NCBI GenBank assembly: GCA_029582155.1
Contig: CM055907.1
Location: 15,288,974-15,352,973 of the forward strand
DNA: 64,000 bases
Reading direction: 5' to 3'
Origin: Panopea generosa
Taxonomy: Eukaryota > Mollusca > Bivalvia > Adapedonta > Hiatellidae
Below the pieces are notes generated by a model. The model was not told where the DNA came from and did not search any database. It saw only the letters and a list, made by a program, of their open reading frames with translations. Positions within the stretch are counted from its first letter, which is position 1, and each line of letters opens with the position of its first letter. A program made the translations under genes and the position numbers. Shown here in pieces: positions 46,193 to 60,432 of the stretch.

Positions 46193-46381
46193 TCAGAGGT
46201 CAAGTAAGAAATTCGTATACATTTCAGGAACATCACGGTTGTACACTTCCTGAGATGTATCAATTATATTAAGGACAAAGGGGAGTGTTTTAGAATTAAC
46301 TTGTTTAAGTGGTTTTGCTGATGTTACTTGTGTTATTATTACCCAAAAATCTGGGCGCATTTTCCAGAGTTTTCCGGGCAT
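46193..46381 (-). other. unassigned minus-strand frame, 62 codons
   Basis: Reads MPGKLWKMRPDFWVIIT...VNSKTLPFVLNIIDTS...MYTNFLLDL then stop. Composition is more protein-like than neighbouring frames. No family, splice partner or repeat partner was recognised; it may be a transposon-protein fragment or chance. Confidence 0.15.
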
Positions 46382-46861
46382 TTGGATAGGTACTTAATAT
46401 ATATATATAATTGCTTGGCTTTAAAGTGCATGTTATTCAAAAAATTAGTTTGCGAACATGACCGACTAACGTATATTGAATTTTTGTATACAATCGTCGC
46501 CAAAACTGATCCATAAACATCGATGGAAATCAATTTTGATTTTGCTTTTGGGTTTTTACACTGACTATCTCACGTTTTGAATAAAAGTAAGATACAGTAA
46601 TTAATTTAAATTATTTTACCAAACGTCATCGTAATACCAGGGCTTTTACCTTTATGGTCAAACTCAGTCTGCACTGCCTTAAGACAAGTAACACGAGAAA
46701 CTTCCTTTTAGTAGGGCGGCAAGTACAACTGTAAGTCATCATGACGCGTTTCGAGCCATAAAAGGAGTTCGATTCGAGGTCATTGAGAAAATCACTTTGC
46801 ACAATTTAACAGTGTTAATCACATAATTTATTATGTTTCTGTTCGCTACGTACTGCTTTGC

Positions 46862-46993
46862 ATACAGGCAACCCTGTATTGTGCAGCTAGTCAAAGGAAG
46901 AAGCAAACGTGGCCTTTTAAACCATGTTGTTGATTATAGACTCCGGTAAATTTGCCCTGAAAGCATAGTAATAGGCAATTGCAAATGTGGCTG
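46862..46993. repeat. degraded MITE, 13515-13657 family
   Basis: Shares 'gaagcaaacgtggccttttaaa', 'atttgccctgaaagca' and 'gcaaatgtggctgtttaaaacaag' with the better copy. Terminal repeats are largely eroded. Confidence 0.4.
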
Positions 46994-48420
46994 TTTAAAA
47001 CAAGTAACTGCTCGATAGCGATGAGCACTTGCAAAAGTTTGGCTGTGTATCCCATGCTGAAGGTTTTGTCAATCGTTATTGCTAATCTATGATGTCCTGT
47101 CGCATCCAGCCTTTTCTATATATCTTATGAATTTAACAGACTGTTTTATTGGAGAACATATCATTTAACCGTTTTTCCTTCATATGCGTTCTTGTTTTCA
47201 ATCTCCTTAACCACTATCTAAAACTTCGCGCTCATATGCACATGAACCAACCAGAAAAGATAGCAACATCTTAGAAATGTTATTAGCACATGTATAAGGA
47301 TTAAATGTTTCATTGAAATATTCAGCATTAATAAACCGTTGTCAATATTGTTCTAATATTTTAAACTGAAACGCTTTTTCGAATGTTCGTAATTGCAGAA
47401 TTTCTGCTGTCGGGCAATGCATCCGTTAGCCTCTATGCCAATAGAGGTCTGAACATATAAAGCGATATACTTATGGGACTTATACGTCTCTTTAATGCAT
47501 GAAAGAATGTTGAAACAATCGAAAACAATGTTTTTAATCGTTCAGGTTCCTGTTTCACTGGATGTTTCTGAAAGTTTAAATAAGTATCTAGAACTTAACG
47601 TACATTATGGAATGGTTACTTTAATACCTTTTTATCGAAATCCACGTAAACAAGTACAGCTGTTCTGGGGCTGGTCTAATATCTTGATCAGCTAGACGCC
47701 TTTCTTTGAATTAAGTTTTTAATTATTCAATTATATACAAACATATGTTGGTGAAACAGAAGTCTGATTTCATTCTTCAGCACAGAGAGGGTTATAGTAC
47801 GCTTCGTGACTTAGTGTTCCAAAACAACTGTTCATTTATGATGACTCATTTTCAACTATAGCATCACTGGATAAGTTCATCCTTGTCCAAATAACTAATG
47901 TGAGATGTCATGTTTTTCCGGTTACTAGCATACTGCCTATTGTGACTCTACTTAGAAAGGGTTTAGTTTGTGTTTAAACAAATATACGTGATCTTGTAAA
48001 ACCAATAAAATATATGTCACATATGCAAAAAACAACAACAACAGAACATGCTTTATATGAAATTTAAATGATCAATTATACTTGTATATAAAATATTTAT
48101 ACCTTAAACATCGTACTATCATGCTTAAAATGTCTTATTTGGGAAGCCATATATCACATCAGAAGCGGTCACTTACATTATAAATATATTATTTACCTAT
48201 TTTATCTTAGTTAATTAGTCTTTGGGCATTCGTTTCTGGACTGTACTGAAATTCCTAACTAATGGTTTTACTACAGAATCTGTCACGTTTGCTCATCAAG
48301 GGACTGTCCTTATCATATAAAATAATGAAGTAAATTGATTTATCTTAAATTTGTATCTAACTTATAATGCTCTATTGGAACAGTGGTAATTGTTTGTTTT
48401 AATCTACATTTTAATTTCAG

Positions 48421-48590
48421 TTAATCCACACATCTGTATGTATTTTGTATGTAGCTGTCATTGTGATACACACAGTAATACAAAATATACAGCTGATGCG
48501 AGCTGTCGATCAAACAAGTCGATAATCCAATCAGCGAATGATGTTAGTTGCCACGTCGCCTTTTCCTTAGACAAACAAACGATCTCTTAA
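48421..48590 (+). other. candidate terminal exon of unknown gene
   Basis: Acceptor TTAATTTCAG ends at 48420. The frame that follows (VNPHICMYFVCSCHCD...SIIQSANDVSCHVAFSLDKQTIS) is Cys-rich, ends in TAA at 48588-48590, and AATAAA overlaps the stop. No upstream exon could be joined. Low confidence. Confidence 0.2.
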
Positions 48591-49445
48591 TAAAAAACTA
48601 CATTGTATGTACTTTGTATTTATTTGGACAAAACAACGCCACGTGACAAGAGGGCGGATGGATTGTCGCTCTCGCGTTAAGTTTGGTTTTAACTGCGTAA
48701 TATCTATCTTAATCAAGTTATCGAAAACGCCACTTATAATACACTTGTGTTTGGATTGTTCAGTATGATATCCATCGATACTTAATTTCCTCACGCACTC
48801 TTATCCTGTCAACGAATGGTAATGAATCTTGCAATTTATCAATTGAAAAAAACACTGTTGGAAGACTACGTGCATTCACAAGTCTCGATTATATGACGTT
48901 ATAACAGCTGTAAACAACACCGCACATGGTTAGAACTTAGAATTACCTTGCGAATTTGTTTGATTTGATGATAAAACATTATACTTATATTCGAAATTTT
49001 CAGAGGACACATAAGACACATATGAATATATCGGAATAAAAACTGATCAGGCAAAGTTAGACGAAAACTGTGAAGTAAAAGCGATTCATACGTAAGGAAT
49101 ACAATATACAGGTATGATCTAGTTACATTTGGTATTCGAAATAAAAATTGAACAATTCGTTCAGGCAAATTAGAAAAAAAGACTTTGAGGAAAACAAGAA
49201 AAGGAATTATAAAGGATTCAAGTGTGATCTATTAATGTTGGTCTTCATTGATTTAATTATTTTGTCACACACAAAATATACCTTAAGAAATGATTATAAG
49301 CATGTTTGATTTAGAAAAATAAGCGTCGCCAATGATCAAGACTATAGTTCTCAAGACATTAGCCAACCATCGTAAAGTTTAATTTTAAGTATTTGAATAA
49401 CAGTGTTTACAGTTACTATCTATAGCGTTTTATTCGGTTGATTTG

Positions 49446-49766
49446 GACCGCGGCGTGGTCTAATGGTAGAGCGTACGCCTCGCATGCGGAAGGTCGTGGG
49501 ATCAGTCCCTGGTCGGGTCATACCAAAGACTTTAAAAATGGTACTAGAAGCTTCCTCGCTTGTCGCTCAGCATTTAGAGGAGAGTTCTAGGTCTGGTCGG
49601 CCCAGTGTCAGTATAATGTGACTGGGTTGGGTATCATATCATGTGTCTGCCGCATGATACTCCAGTGTGACAGCGCTTAGAATACTGTCTTAAGTAGACA
49701 CCGTCGTGATATGACTGAAAAATTGTTGAAAGCGACGCTAAACTCCATACAACAACAACAACAAAA
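49446..49766 (+). mobile_element. tRNA-derived SINE with CAA tail
   Basis: Head 'gaccgcggcgtggtctaatgg' with a B-box-like 'gtgggatcagtccctgg'. A body of about 230 bases ('gactgggttgggtatcat', 'tactgtcttaagtagacacc', 'gctaaactccata') ends in caacaacaacaacaaaa. It is the only SINE of this type in the window. Confidence 0.7.
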
Positions 49767-50208
49767 TCGGTTGATTTAATTTCCTATTTACTTGATGATA
49801 TATACGGAAATAAATCGTTGTTGACTTTAAACGACGTTGTTGTTATTTTTAAATTGACACATGAAATAACTTGATATTTAATAGTCGCAAATAAATGTAT
49901 TTTTGTTTCATGATTTGTTTTGGTAATAAAATGATTAATATTTTAAGGAACACATATTGTATCGATTGCACTATCGGAAGTTACTGTTATGCTGTACAGA
50001 TATCTCATATATTGGTTTTTGCAATATATCGAAAAACGTTATCGCTCTATTCATTGGATAAGATAGTATTAATCAGTAAATAACATGAATTGCTGGTTTT
50101 ATTCGTGAACTGTTACTGTATGAGAGTGTGCTTATTGTAAGACCGACTGAAGATGTAATCCGACTGGTCAGATACTACCATTTGATAAAGTATCATGGCA
50201 TGTATTTA

Positions 50209-50216
50209 TGACGTCA
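50209..50216. promoter_or_regulatory. CRE palindrome TGACGTCA upstream of gene B
   Basis: A perfect cAMP-response/ATF site lies 650 bases upstream of the gene B start codon, with a kappaB-like GGGTATTTCCC at 50295-50305. Both are short motifs that occur by chance. They matter only if transcription starts nearby, and the splice acceptor before the start codon implies that the promoter is upstream of this point by an unknown distance. Confidence 0.2.
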
Positions 50217-50607
50217 TATTTTGCTTTCACGTTGTTAAATCGTTTCTCCTCAATGCAACCGAGGGTCACTCAATAAGTCATGTTTGTTTCCTGCGGGTAT
50301 TTCCCTCGTTGATTTCACAGTAACACATTCAACTGCATCGTCAGGACTGTTTGCTTTATATATTATGCTTGTGTATAATGAACGAAGACATAATGTTGTA
50401 TTAACGGTATCAACATTATTCGAGTAGCATACATATATCTTAGTAGGCTCCGATATAAAGTCAGTATGTTATTTGCTTGAACCATATTTGAACAAACAGC
50501 ATATGGAAGTTTTACCTTAAAAAAATGTCAAAATGGTAATAGTTTCAGCTAACTGTTTGGATTTTCGTCTTATTTGTCATCCACGAGTCAAAATCATTTT
50601 AGAAGTA

Positions 50608-50809
50608 CAGTAGAGCTTCGTTGGCTAAAACACGGATTGCTGGAATACCGCATTTAGCTTGGACCACTTATCTGATCCCTGCTGCATACTATTTCGATGT
50701 ATATACATGTACATGTAGGTATTATGTTGAATAAGATTTAGCTCGAACTACCCTTAACTCGAACTATTTCGTCCTGTCCCGTCTGGTTTGAGCTATCGAA
50801 GTTCTACGG
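50608..50809. repeat. MITE, 202 bp, TA target site (pogo/Tc1-like ends)
   Basis: Ends 'cagtagagcttcgttggc' and 'gctatcgaagttctacgg' are inverted repeats and the element is flanked by TA on both sides. The interior 'ggaccacttatctgatcc' and 'tatttcgatgtatataca' are shared with 56071-56246 and, inverted, with 61546-61747. It ends 56 bases before the gene B start codon. Confidence 0.75.
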
Positions 50810-50865
50810 TATACACTATTCGTCAATTAAATAAATTAATCTAATTTTGTAAATATTTAGATACC

Positions 50866-51372
50866 ATGCCGAGGCGACACGAACCAAAACTGTGTGTAAT
50901 AAGGCAACGTTGTCTTGATATTGATGATGATATCGAAACTGGGATATGTACTACCAATGGATCAAACAATAATGAACACTTAACTAGAAGTGATGGTTTA
51001 GGAGCGAAAACTATCAACGATGCAAACAAGAACACGGCAGAAGCAAGGAACCATTTACCAAATGGAATTGGATTTACAAAAAACACAACATATTTACGGA
51101 GAACAGAATTTGCACCATATAAACGACGTACCGTACCAAGAGACTCACAGCATCGAGTCATGCGGAGTGCTTCTAGGCCAGAAGTAAACTGTGGTCTTAG
51201 TGACGATAACGATCTGGATGATGATGGATTTTTTGTTAAGGATTGTCATCAAACGAGTTCTTATAAACATCCGAGCAACGTGTCTGCCGATTATGCCGAC
51301 TCTTCTCCACGTGCTCTTCCGAATAGTCACAGGTCATTGGTACGACGGTGTCTTCCGTTCGGTAACCAAAAA
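50866..51372 (+). CDS. gene B, first coding exon (disordered N-terminus)
   Basis: An acceptor-like TATTTAG stands 5 bases before ATG 50866 and donor GTAAGT starts at 51373. It encodes 169 residues beginning MPRRHEPKLCVIRQ and ending RRCLPFGNQK, phase 0. The exon is rich in Asn, Asp, Ser and Arg, with no hydrophobic core and no signal peptide. Antisense frames of similar length are shadows. Confidence 0.7.
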
Positions 51373-54300
51373 GTAAGTTAGGGTATTTAAATATTTCTAG
51401 TTTGAAACACACGCTTTAATAAATATAGTTATTACATGATGGATGACGGAGTTTGATCAACAGTTTATTTAATCTTACCGTTTACATGTACCGGCACGTA
51501 TATCATACTCTGCAACAACCCATGTGGTTCTTAGGTAAGAATGTCGTCATTTTCAATCTCTTCTGTAGGAGAAGGAGTGGTGGGGATCGGGGTAGAAATT
51601 GGTCACATGTCCTCCTCTACTTTATGCATAAAAATGAAAACATATACCCAACTGGAAACGTAGCCTTCAAATGACACAACCGCTTTGGAACGGTCTGTAG
51701 TAAAATACGCCTCTAGGAAACTTAAAGCCCAACACTTTCTACCGGGGCAGAGAATTATGTAAGAGTGGCTAATGTACAACAGCTGTTTTTATTACCTGTG
51801 AGAGATGGAATAACAAAACTGCTGAAATGTGTATAAACACAGACCCATGTGTATTTGTTTGCAATTCAGAGTCCATGAGCTTCTCTCTTGAAATTCAAAA
51901 TTTTGGCAGTTAGAGTTTAACCTTTTTTTCAAACTGCATATAATAGACACTTTTTGCCAAATAAATGTAGTAACAATATTCTTGTTGTATGCAAAATTAT
52001 AACAAAACAATGCAGTGATGACTTTGAAATTTTGGAAAAGGGTTCTCAGATTTAAATCATGTATATAATTATATAAAAACCTGCCCCAGAGTCATCTTGC
52101 GACTTTTATAGGACTATAAACACTAAAGTTTACAGTCTTACTGTTATCAGTCTATATGATCTATATAGACTCATTGCATTGCATTTCTCAATGAAAAGTA
52201 GTTGCAGTTGGATTGGGCTAAAGTGTGTCAGCATGCATATCATTGGCACTCAATATTGATTTGCTGGCGCAACGTTATGTTGTCACCGAGTTTCATATGA
52301 CTTTTACAGCAATCTGCCAAAAAAACGTGCATCCTCATTCAACATGTATATAACATAATAAACCTGTTCCAGAGTCTTCTTGCGTCTTTTATATCACAGA
52401 CGGGTGCGCAAAACTCGGTCTTTATTCGTTGTTACATTATTAGTGAAATAGCAACGAGGACGACACAAAAAAGTGATGACTGCTTATGTGCAAAGATGTT
52501 ATCATATGCTTAATGTATTACCTTGCTATTTTACAGCAACCAGACGAAGTAAATGAACTTTACATATCGCATGATTATCAAACAGATAGTGAAGTAGGCG
52601 ATAAGTTTGGTGCTGTTCTGAAAACCTATAAATATTCATCTAAGTACAATCAACATTTTCTATGTGACGTCTCACATGGAGGTCCAGCTGACCAAATGAA
52701 GATTCAGTAAGTTAAGTCCCTTTTCTCATACATATTATTAGTAACTATTACAGCATCAGTCTTAAGTGCTGTGGGGTTAGGGGTCATGGTTTGATCTCAA
52801 TTATGTGGATAGAAATCTTACAAGCAATGTGTAGTTTAGATTTATCGGAATATAGACTTAAAGTAGTGTTAATGGTGCCAAATGCTGTTGTTTGCAATCC
52901 AGTCATGAATCAGTCTATTGGTGTGGCGTTCGATGATGACGTCGGTAGGTTAATCCTGTAAACCAATGATCTCTTACGTTGAATACATTTTATTATTATT
53001 GATGGTTACTCATGAAGTGCATCCGAAATTGATTGAAAAACGAATACCTCCCGGAAAAAAATGCCTCGTAAACCGGTGCGACGAGGGGTGTTGTATATTT
53101 CATAAGCACTAATAAATCGATTCTATTTAAATGGGTATACTTTTTGTTTTCATGCTGTGTTCTGTATTTTCAAGATCTCATTTCACTATGCTGACTTCAA
53201 AATCGTCTTATCTGATTTTAGATCGTGTCATGGAAATGCAATTGACTTCACGTAATATGTAGATGCATATTCCCTGTGTTGTTAAAAGAACGGTCATTTT
53301 CCATTTTCTACATTTTTTGTATTTTTTTAATTATTACTGCAAAACGAAAATATCATCACAAGGTATATCAAATAAAACTATATTGTTATATCAAGAAAGA
53401 GAGACGTGCCCGTATATCCCCTATTGCTACTTTAACTAGTGTATAGAATGAAACATACCGGAAAGGGACAATCAGCGTGGAAATGATTACACTTACTTAT
53501 TTATCTACTTATTTCCTGCTAGCATAATTGGAAAAACGGAACATAATTAGGAAACAATGGTATGACGTTCTGAACAATGATACGACTACTGACATATCAT
53601 AAGGACAAGGTCAAGGTTCACGAACCCTCTTAAAAATTACCTGTACCCTATTTTGTCTGCAAAATGTGATTTTTTATTATACTTTATTTTAAGTTTATGT
53701 TTCCAATTTTCCAATTTTCACTTTATACAATATCATCAAAGTGTATATGTACGGAAAAATATGCAATTTTATGTATTTTAAGCCATTTTAGATAAATATA
53801 TCATGTTTTTAACTGTGAAAGAACTCTTGTCACCAATCAATGTATACACATATTACTCAGAGAGTACAAGACTATTATAAGAATAAATATATTTGAGTAG
53901 CAAAAAATGCTTTCATAATCAAAAAAACTTTTCAAATGCCAGAAATAGGACAAAATTGGGGGAAATGAGTATTATCTTTAATTTTAAGCGTCTATGGAGT
54001 CATTCTATGAATAGAAAATAACAACATAAAATCAATAAATAAATTAAACATATTTTCAAAAAGTAAAGTATATTAAATACAAAATAACCAAACTTTGCTG
54101 AAAAAAAAACTATATGAAAGAAACACATTGTGCAGGGCCGCTGTTGGTGCTCCGCGAACCATGGCCCTTTGACAAAGGAACCAGTCAACGAAGTCTAAAT
54201 ATCGGCCATGTAAAATGCATTTCTTTTAATACTTAATATTTAGCAAACCTTGGTGTGTTTGTTTCAAATTTATTTTATTCTTTTAAAACATGTGTATAAT

Positions 54301-57300
54301 TTTTTAAATTTTATGTTTTTCTATTCATAGTAAAATAACTCCAAAGACGGTTAAAATGCCCATTTCCCCAATTTTATCCTATTTTGGCATTTAAATCTGT
54401 TTGTTATTATGAAGGCATCCTTGTCTCACTAATATATTATTCTAATAATTGTCTGGTACACTCCAAGTAATATGTGTAAATATTGCTTTGGTGCAAGGGT
54501 GCCTTCACTGTTCAAACCAAGCCTTTTTTTACTGAAATGGCTTAAAATGCAGGAAAATTCCTCATTTTCGCTGGTTATGTACACTTTAATGATATTGTAT
54601 TAAGCAAAAAAATGAAAAATTGAAAAATAAATTGTACATGTAATAGAATAAAGTATATATAAAATGAAAAAAACAAACAAACACATTTTGCCGAACAATA
54701 ATGTTTAATTTTATTCCTGCATACAGGTTCATTTTTGGAGTTCGTAAACCTCGTCCTGTGACTAAAAGCTCTTTCTCGTAATAAACCAGTATGCTTGGAA
54801 AGGTGCCATAACTCTGACAAATAATTAAAAGGCATTATATTTTATATACAAATAGCCATGTAAAAAAATATAACTTTTATATTCATAAGATTTACTTTAT
54901 ATGATAGGAATAAATTTAAGGAAATATCAATTTATATTTTTAAGTTTTACTCATATTTTCAAAATAATCTGGAGGTCATTGGCTTCATAGATGTATTGAA
55001 ACTTATTTTTAGTGTAGTGTATCAGGAAAAAAACCTACAAATGTATTTAACAGTAGCTATTGCAAAGCATCTCAATATCATTAATAAATAAAATCCGAAT
55101 ATGTTGGTATGTGGAATCCACCAAAACGAGACAAAATCGATATCTTAATTGAAGTGGTCAACTTGAAACAAAATCCCTAATCTATAAACAAACGTACTTA
55201 AATATTGCTTGGCGACCTTCGAATCGTCATTCCGATTTCTACGATGAAACAAGTTTTTATTACCTGTAAACCTGTATAATGATTCAAATTGAAATAAAAA
55301 TAAAATCATCTAACTCATTTAATACATCACAAACTATGTTGCAATTTTAAACGGGACATTTATTTTAGTCTAACCTATGCGCGTAGTTCATGTTAGCAAT
55401 TCCTTGTTCAATATGTTAGTTTGGCATGTTTCATTGATATCCCTTTGGTAATACGGAGTCATAAGTATATAAAGGCATTGTATATTGGGAAAAAATGTTT
55501 ATAGCCCATTTGAAAATTTTGAAAAGTTCTGTTACGTTCTATGTGAACTTTCAAATAGCTGTAGATTATATTTCTTGTACTGCTGTACGTACATGTTTAA
55601 TTACATGTATGTGTAGTCAAGGGTTTGATTCGTATAATTCCCCTTAAACAAAACTATACAAACGATGTGGCATTTAATGACAGAAGTTACGATTGGCCGG
55701 TTTTAAAATAAAATTTATTAAATTAATTCTTTTCAGAAATTGGGATGAACTTATACTCGTGAACAATGTATTTGTGCCTGACTTAAACCACACAGCTGTG
55801 CTCAATCTTTTTCATGACGTCAAAGTCGATGGAAAAACTCGATTTAGCCTAGTAAGTTTTTATTTTCTATAAAGTATTCTCAGTCCACTTTATAATGATA
55901 CACAGCCCCTGTCTACATATTGCCGGTTTCATAAGGTTTCACCACAAGCAAAACTAAATGATCTTTTCATAGAACCTAAAAATAAACCAAATATCATTAG
56001 TCCATTTAGCCCTTATAATCATGGTTCTATAAACCTTCTTAGTTTATTGTGTTTACTTTGTTTTGTACATAAGTACTTTGTTGGCTCGAACACGGATGGC
56101 TGGAACATCATGTATAGCTCCAACCACTTATCTGGTCCCGGCCGATGTCCTATTTCGATGTGTATACATCTACATGCGTGTTATAATATTGCCTCTATTA
56201 ACTATATGTCCAGTCCCATCGGGTAAGAACCATCGAAGTTCTACTGTATATGCAATGTTTTATATATGCACACTTGTTGGCATTAACGTTTTATATAAAC
56301 GTATTATTGTTTTGTCTATAGTACATATTAGTAGTGAATTACAATAATGATCAAACAAGTGTCAACTTTTAACTTTTAAATATTATGCCTCTTTTGGATG
56401 TGATGTGATATGCGCTTGTTGAGTCATAATTGATCTAAATGGGTGTGTAATGAAACCTCAAGCAATGTGCAATTCAAAATCTCAGAATATACAGTTAAAT
56501 TTGTGTTACTCGTTCATGGTGTGGTCATTATTAGTTGGTGGTGTCTACAAGACAGTCATCCAGCCCGAAGTTTTGTGGCGTTCGAAGTTGACGACTGTAA
56601 GTTGATCCTAGTCATAAGTGGTTCTCGGGTTGAACGAGTTTTATGTAGACCTGGCTTGCTGTGTCACGTCGCATGGCACCTTTCCGCTCTCCTTCTCATG
56701 TCAGTGAGGTCAACAACACTGTGTTGAATTTTGAAAATCGTCAATAAATGATGTTCCATAGGTCACATCGATAATAGGGTCCACTAAAGAATCTTGAACA
56801 TACCGATGACACATCCAGGTTTGCCTGTGTACTTGCGCAGGGAAAAATCGAAAGAGTTGTCTCTAAAAGTATAATGGCATGATCAAATTAATTCCAATTG
56901 GTGGTAAGGGTACATCTATCCTTTCTTGAATGATGGTTGACTCGTAACTAACTGCTTAATACTCAGGTCTGCGGCTAGATCCAATAACGTCCGACTCACT
57001 CGGTGTGGATTGTGAATAGAGCAAGCCACTGAGTCATTTGACATATAGATACTAATAAAAATGAAATCCCCACCAAATATATATGATGGATTTCTGGAAT
57101 TTACATTTAGTGTTAGCAAATGTCGGTTGGCTCTGGGACTAGATGTTTAGTATGCGTAGCCTACCTAACTTTGCGATACTCCTGCATCAGGGTGTCCTTA
57201 CTCCTGTGGGCTTAAATGGCTTATGTTAGTAACTGACATATGAATTTATAAATTGAACACTTTAATATATATATCATTTTCGGTTAAAGTGTTTAAATGA

Positions 57301-60300
57301 TAACTTAATTATTAAATAGGTGACCAGACGACGACGAAGCGAACATGATAAAAAATACAAATGGCAGTGGTTCGAGACATCAGCTTTACTATTTCCAGAT
57401 AAGCGCGAGTCTCGTAAGTTATTACTATTTTCATTATTACTGGTCCTTTGGGTAAGGCAGTTTTGCTCGGAATTAGATACGAAATCCGTTTTTTTATTGT
57501 GTTCCATACTTTAAAGGGAAACCATTTACTATCAGCAGTAGTTTTTGTTGTACATGTGTGACGGGCCTTAACAGAGTCGCCATGTATTTGATTTCAGTAA
57601 TATGATTTCGTATTGGAATTGAACTCACGGGGCTTATCTAAGTTAGGGGTATGAGTCTAAAAAGGGGACATGATATTCCGAACCAGGTGTTTTAACCTCC
57701 AATAAAAATCAAGGATCTCCTTGCCGTTCCAACAATTCATAGCCATGGAACGCTTACTAAACTATGATGTGATTCAAACTTTCCCTAAAGCTATTGACCA
57801 ATCAATGGGCTTAAATGTGACTTTACAAACATGAAATTCACTGACTTGTCATCATCCTTTTACTTTATTGATGGATGACAGTGAATCAGCGTGATCGTAA
57901 TAATTGTTAGAGGATTCTTTTAACAGATTTTATTCACGTCGTATGTTTACTGGCAGGATATCTTTGACATTTAAAATATTTGATTTAAACGATGGTTCGA
58001 ATATGTTCTTTCTCTTCAAACATATCACGCCTGACGTCTTCCTGAACGGAACTAGTTACTAAACGTAACGAACTGTAATACTTAAGGACAAGAGACATTC
58101 CTCTTATACCCTTTGTCCAAGATTCGAAAACTAGAAAATGGTGTTTGAATTGGTTAATTATTATTCGTATCATGTTTTCAAATATAGCTGCAATAAAAGA
58201 AATTCTGCATGGAAGGAAAATGTTCTTAATTATAATTTATTTAACCCCCCCCCCCAAAAAAAAAACAACAGCCATTTAAAGTGAAACATTAAATTGACAG
58301 CCATTTTCTGTTTGATGGTATACTGTTTTGTTTCGAAGTTTTATACATATATGTGATTCCTATGTTTATGCATAAAGATGGAATTGAAGAGCCAACCATA
58401 AAGAAGTTGCACTACCAACCGTTGGAAAACAACAGGTATGAACACAAGACGTGGTGCAGACTTAACGTGGAAGGGACACAACTCTATTTGGATGTAAATA
58501 CTTCGGGTGTGGAAACGGGCGTCTTGAGAGATGATACAGGAGATGAAACAAGTATGTATTGTTTGTGTTTTAATACATCCTTAAGGTCTCACTGAAGAAT
58601 TACCTCCCTTACATGACGGTAGCAAGATTATTACGCCAAAGAAATTAGAGCTGTGTAAAGCGGTTAGGCAATTATTTTGTTAAAAATACATAAAATATCA
58701 TATTTCTTTGTGCATACGGGAACATTCGAACATTTTCATGATTTGTGCAAAGTTTGGGTGACATTGGGAACTGTTTGATGATGCTATAACAGTTTAAAGA
58801 TGCATGGTGATACACTGCAACAAACGGGCAGAAGTGTCAAAAATGAAGCGGTGTCATCAAACCATCGAAATTGTGAAAAAGCAACCTGGTCAACCAGATT
58901 GGACCAACAGAGGACTATCTATGGAAATAAGGCACTTTTAGAACCATTGGTAATGTATCCAGTGTTCCAGAAGTGTATGTCTCTTTATGTAGAACAGTAC
59001 AAAATTAATTGGTATGTTTGACGTTAAGATGGAAATTACTTGGATCATGTTGCTAATAATTGAAATGATAGAGCAGTGCTCCATATTTTTAAGCTATGGC
59101 ATTTTGCATATATAACTATAACTCCTGGTGTATGTCCAAAATCATCATACCATAATTATTTATCTCCATTTATCGGAATGCTTTATCTACCACATTTTTA
59201 AATTCATCATAAAATTCAGGTCTCTCTATACAGTATGCACCTGTTCTTATTCTATATAAAAAGAAGGTCTTGGATTACAAACGTTAAAACAAATTTTACT
59301 AAAGAATCTTTTAAAAGTATATATTTTTATAGCAGGAATTCGTCTACACATAAAAATGCACATTTACTGGTAGGTTGGCAAGCTTTTCTTATTAAAGACA
59401 GTACACGCATCTATTAAAATCATATACGTTTTTTAACACTAGTAATGTCTTGTTACAGCATCGGCTACGCCAGCTTTAGTTTTTCTTTTCTGCTGCAGGA
59501 AATCACATTTCAAATGAGCCATGTTGAAAATAATTCAAACAAAATAGAACTTTAAGGGCAATGATCATGTAATGGTTGCACAAAAAAAGGGGCACATCTA
59601 TGTAGTGTGACCTTTAGAAAGCTGATCCTATATACCTATATGTAACTTAGCTCAAAATACTAATTGAAATTTCTAAAAGTATTTTTACTTTTTTTATACC
59701 ATGTTATTAAGAACTTATACAGAGAAAGAAAATCAACTGACTGAGAAGTTATAAACGTTCACATATTCACGTAAATTCTTCCATAAAAATTATTTCATTG
59801 CACAATGAAATTCTCTACAAAATGGGAATATTCTCAACGAATTATGTTTAAAGGTGTTAAAGTACTAATGCTGAAAAAAAATTGTGTAAACTGCAACTAA
59901 AACATCAAGAACAGTACTTAAGATTTTACTTCAAACTGCAATCAATATAATTCTCTACAAAATGGGAATATTCTCAACGAATTATGTTTAAAGGTGTTAA
60001 AGTACTAATGCTGAAAAAAAATTGTGTAAACTGCAACTAAAACATCAAGAACAGTACTTAAGATTTTACTTCAAACTGCAATCAATATAATTCAAGAGCC
60101 TATTTTCGTATTCAAAACATTATAAAACATCTAACCTTACATAAACCTTACATTTATGTAGAGGAAACCAACTGCAGGTGAAATTTGAATGATAAACTTG
60201 GCAAAACATTAATTCTTCACATGTAATTTATATCACGAGAGATGCAAGTTTCTTATCTTTCAATATAGTCTTTTTCATGTAATGTTATGTTCACGATACA

Positions 60301-60376
60301 TTAATCTTTTGATTTAGATTTGACTGATCAAAGTTCTGCCTGTCATATATACCATTTGATTTACATCCAATTATTG

Positions 60377-60432
<56 letters not shown>

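Larger units (their letters stand above)
45720..49440. other. intergenic stretch with no supported gene
   Basis: AT-rich DNA with two weak protein-like frames, noted separately at 46193 and 48421, and one degraded MITE at 46862. The rest shows nothing I can name. Confidence 0.4.

Noticed and set aside
50841-51161. Minus-strand 106-codon frame
   Set aside because: It is a shadow of the first coding exon of gene B and has no splice or family support.
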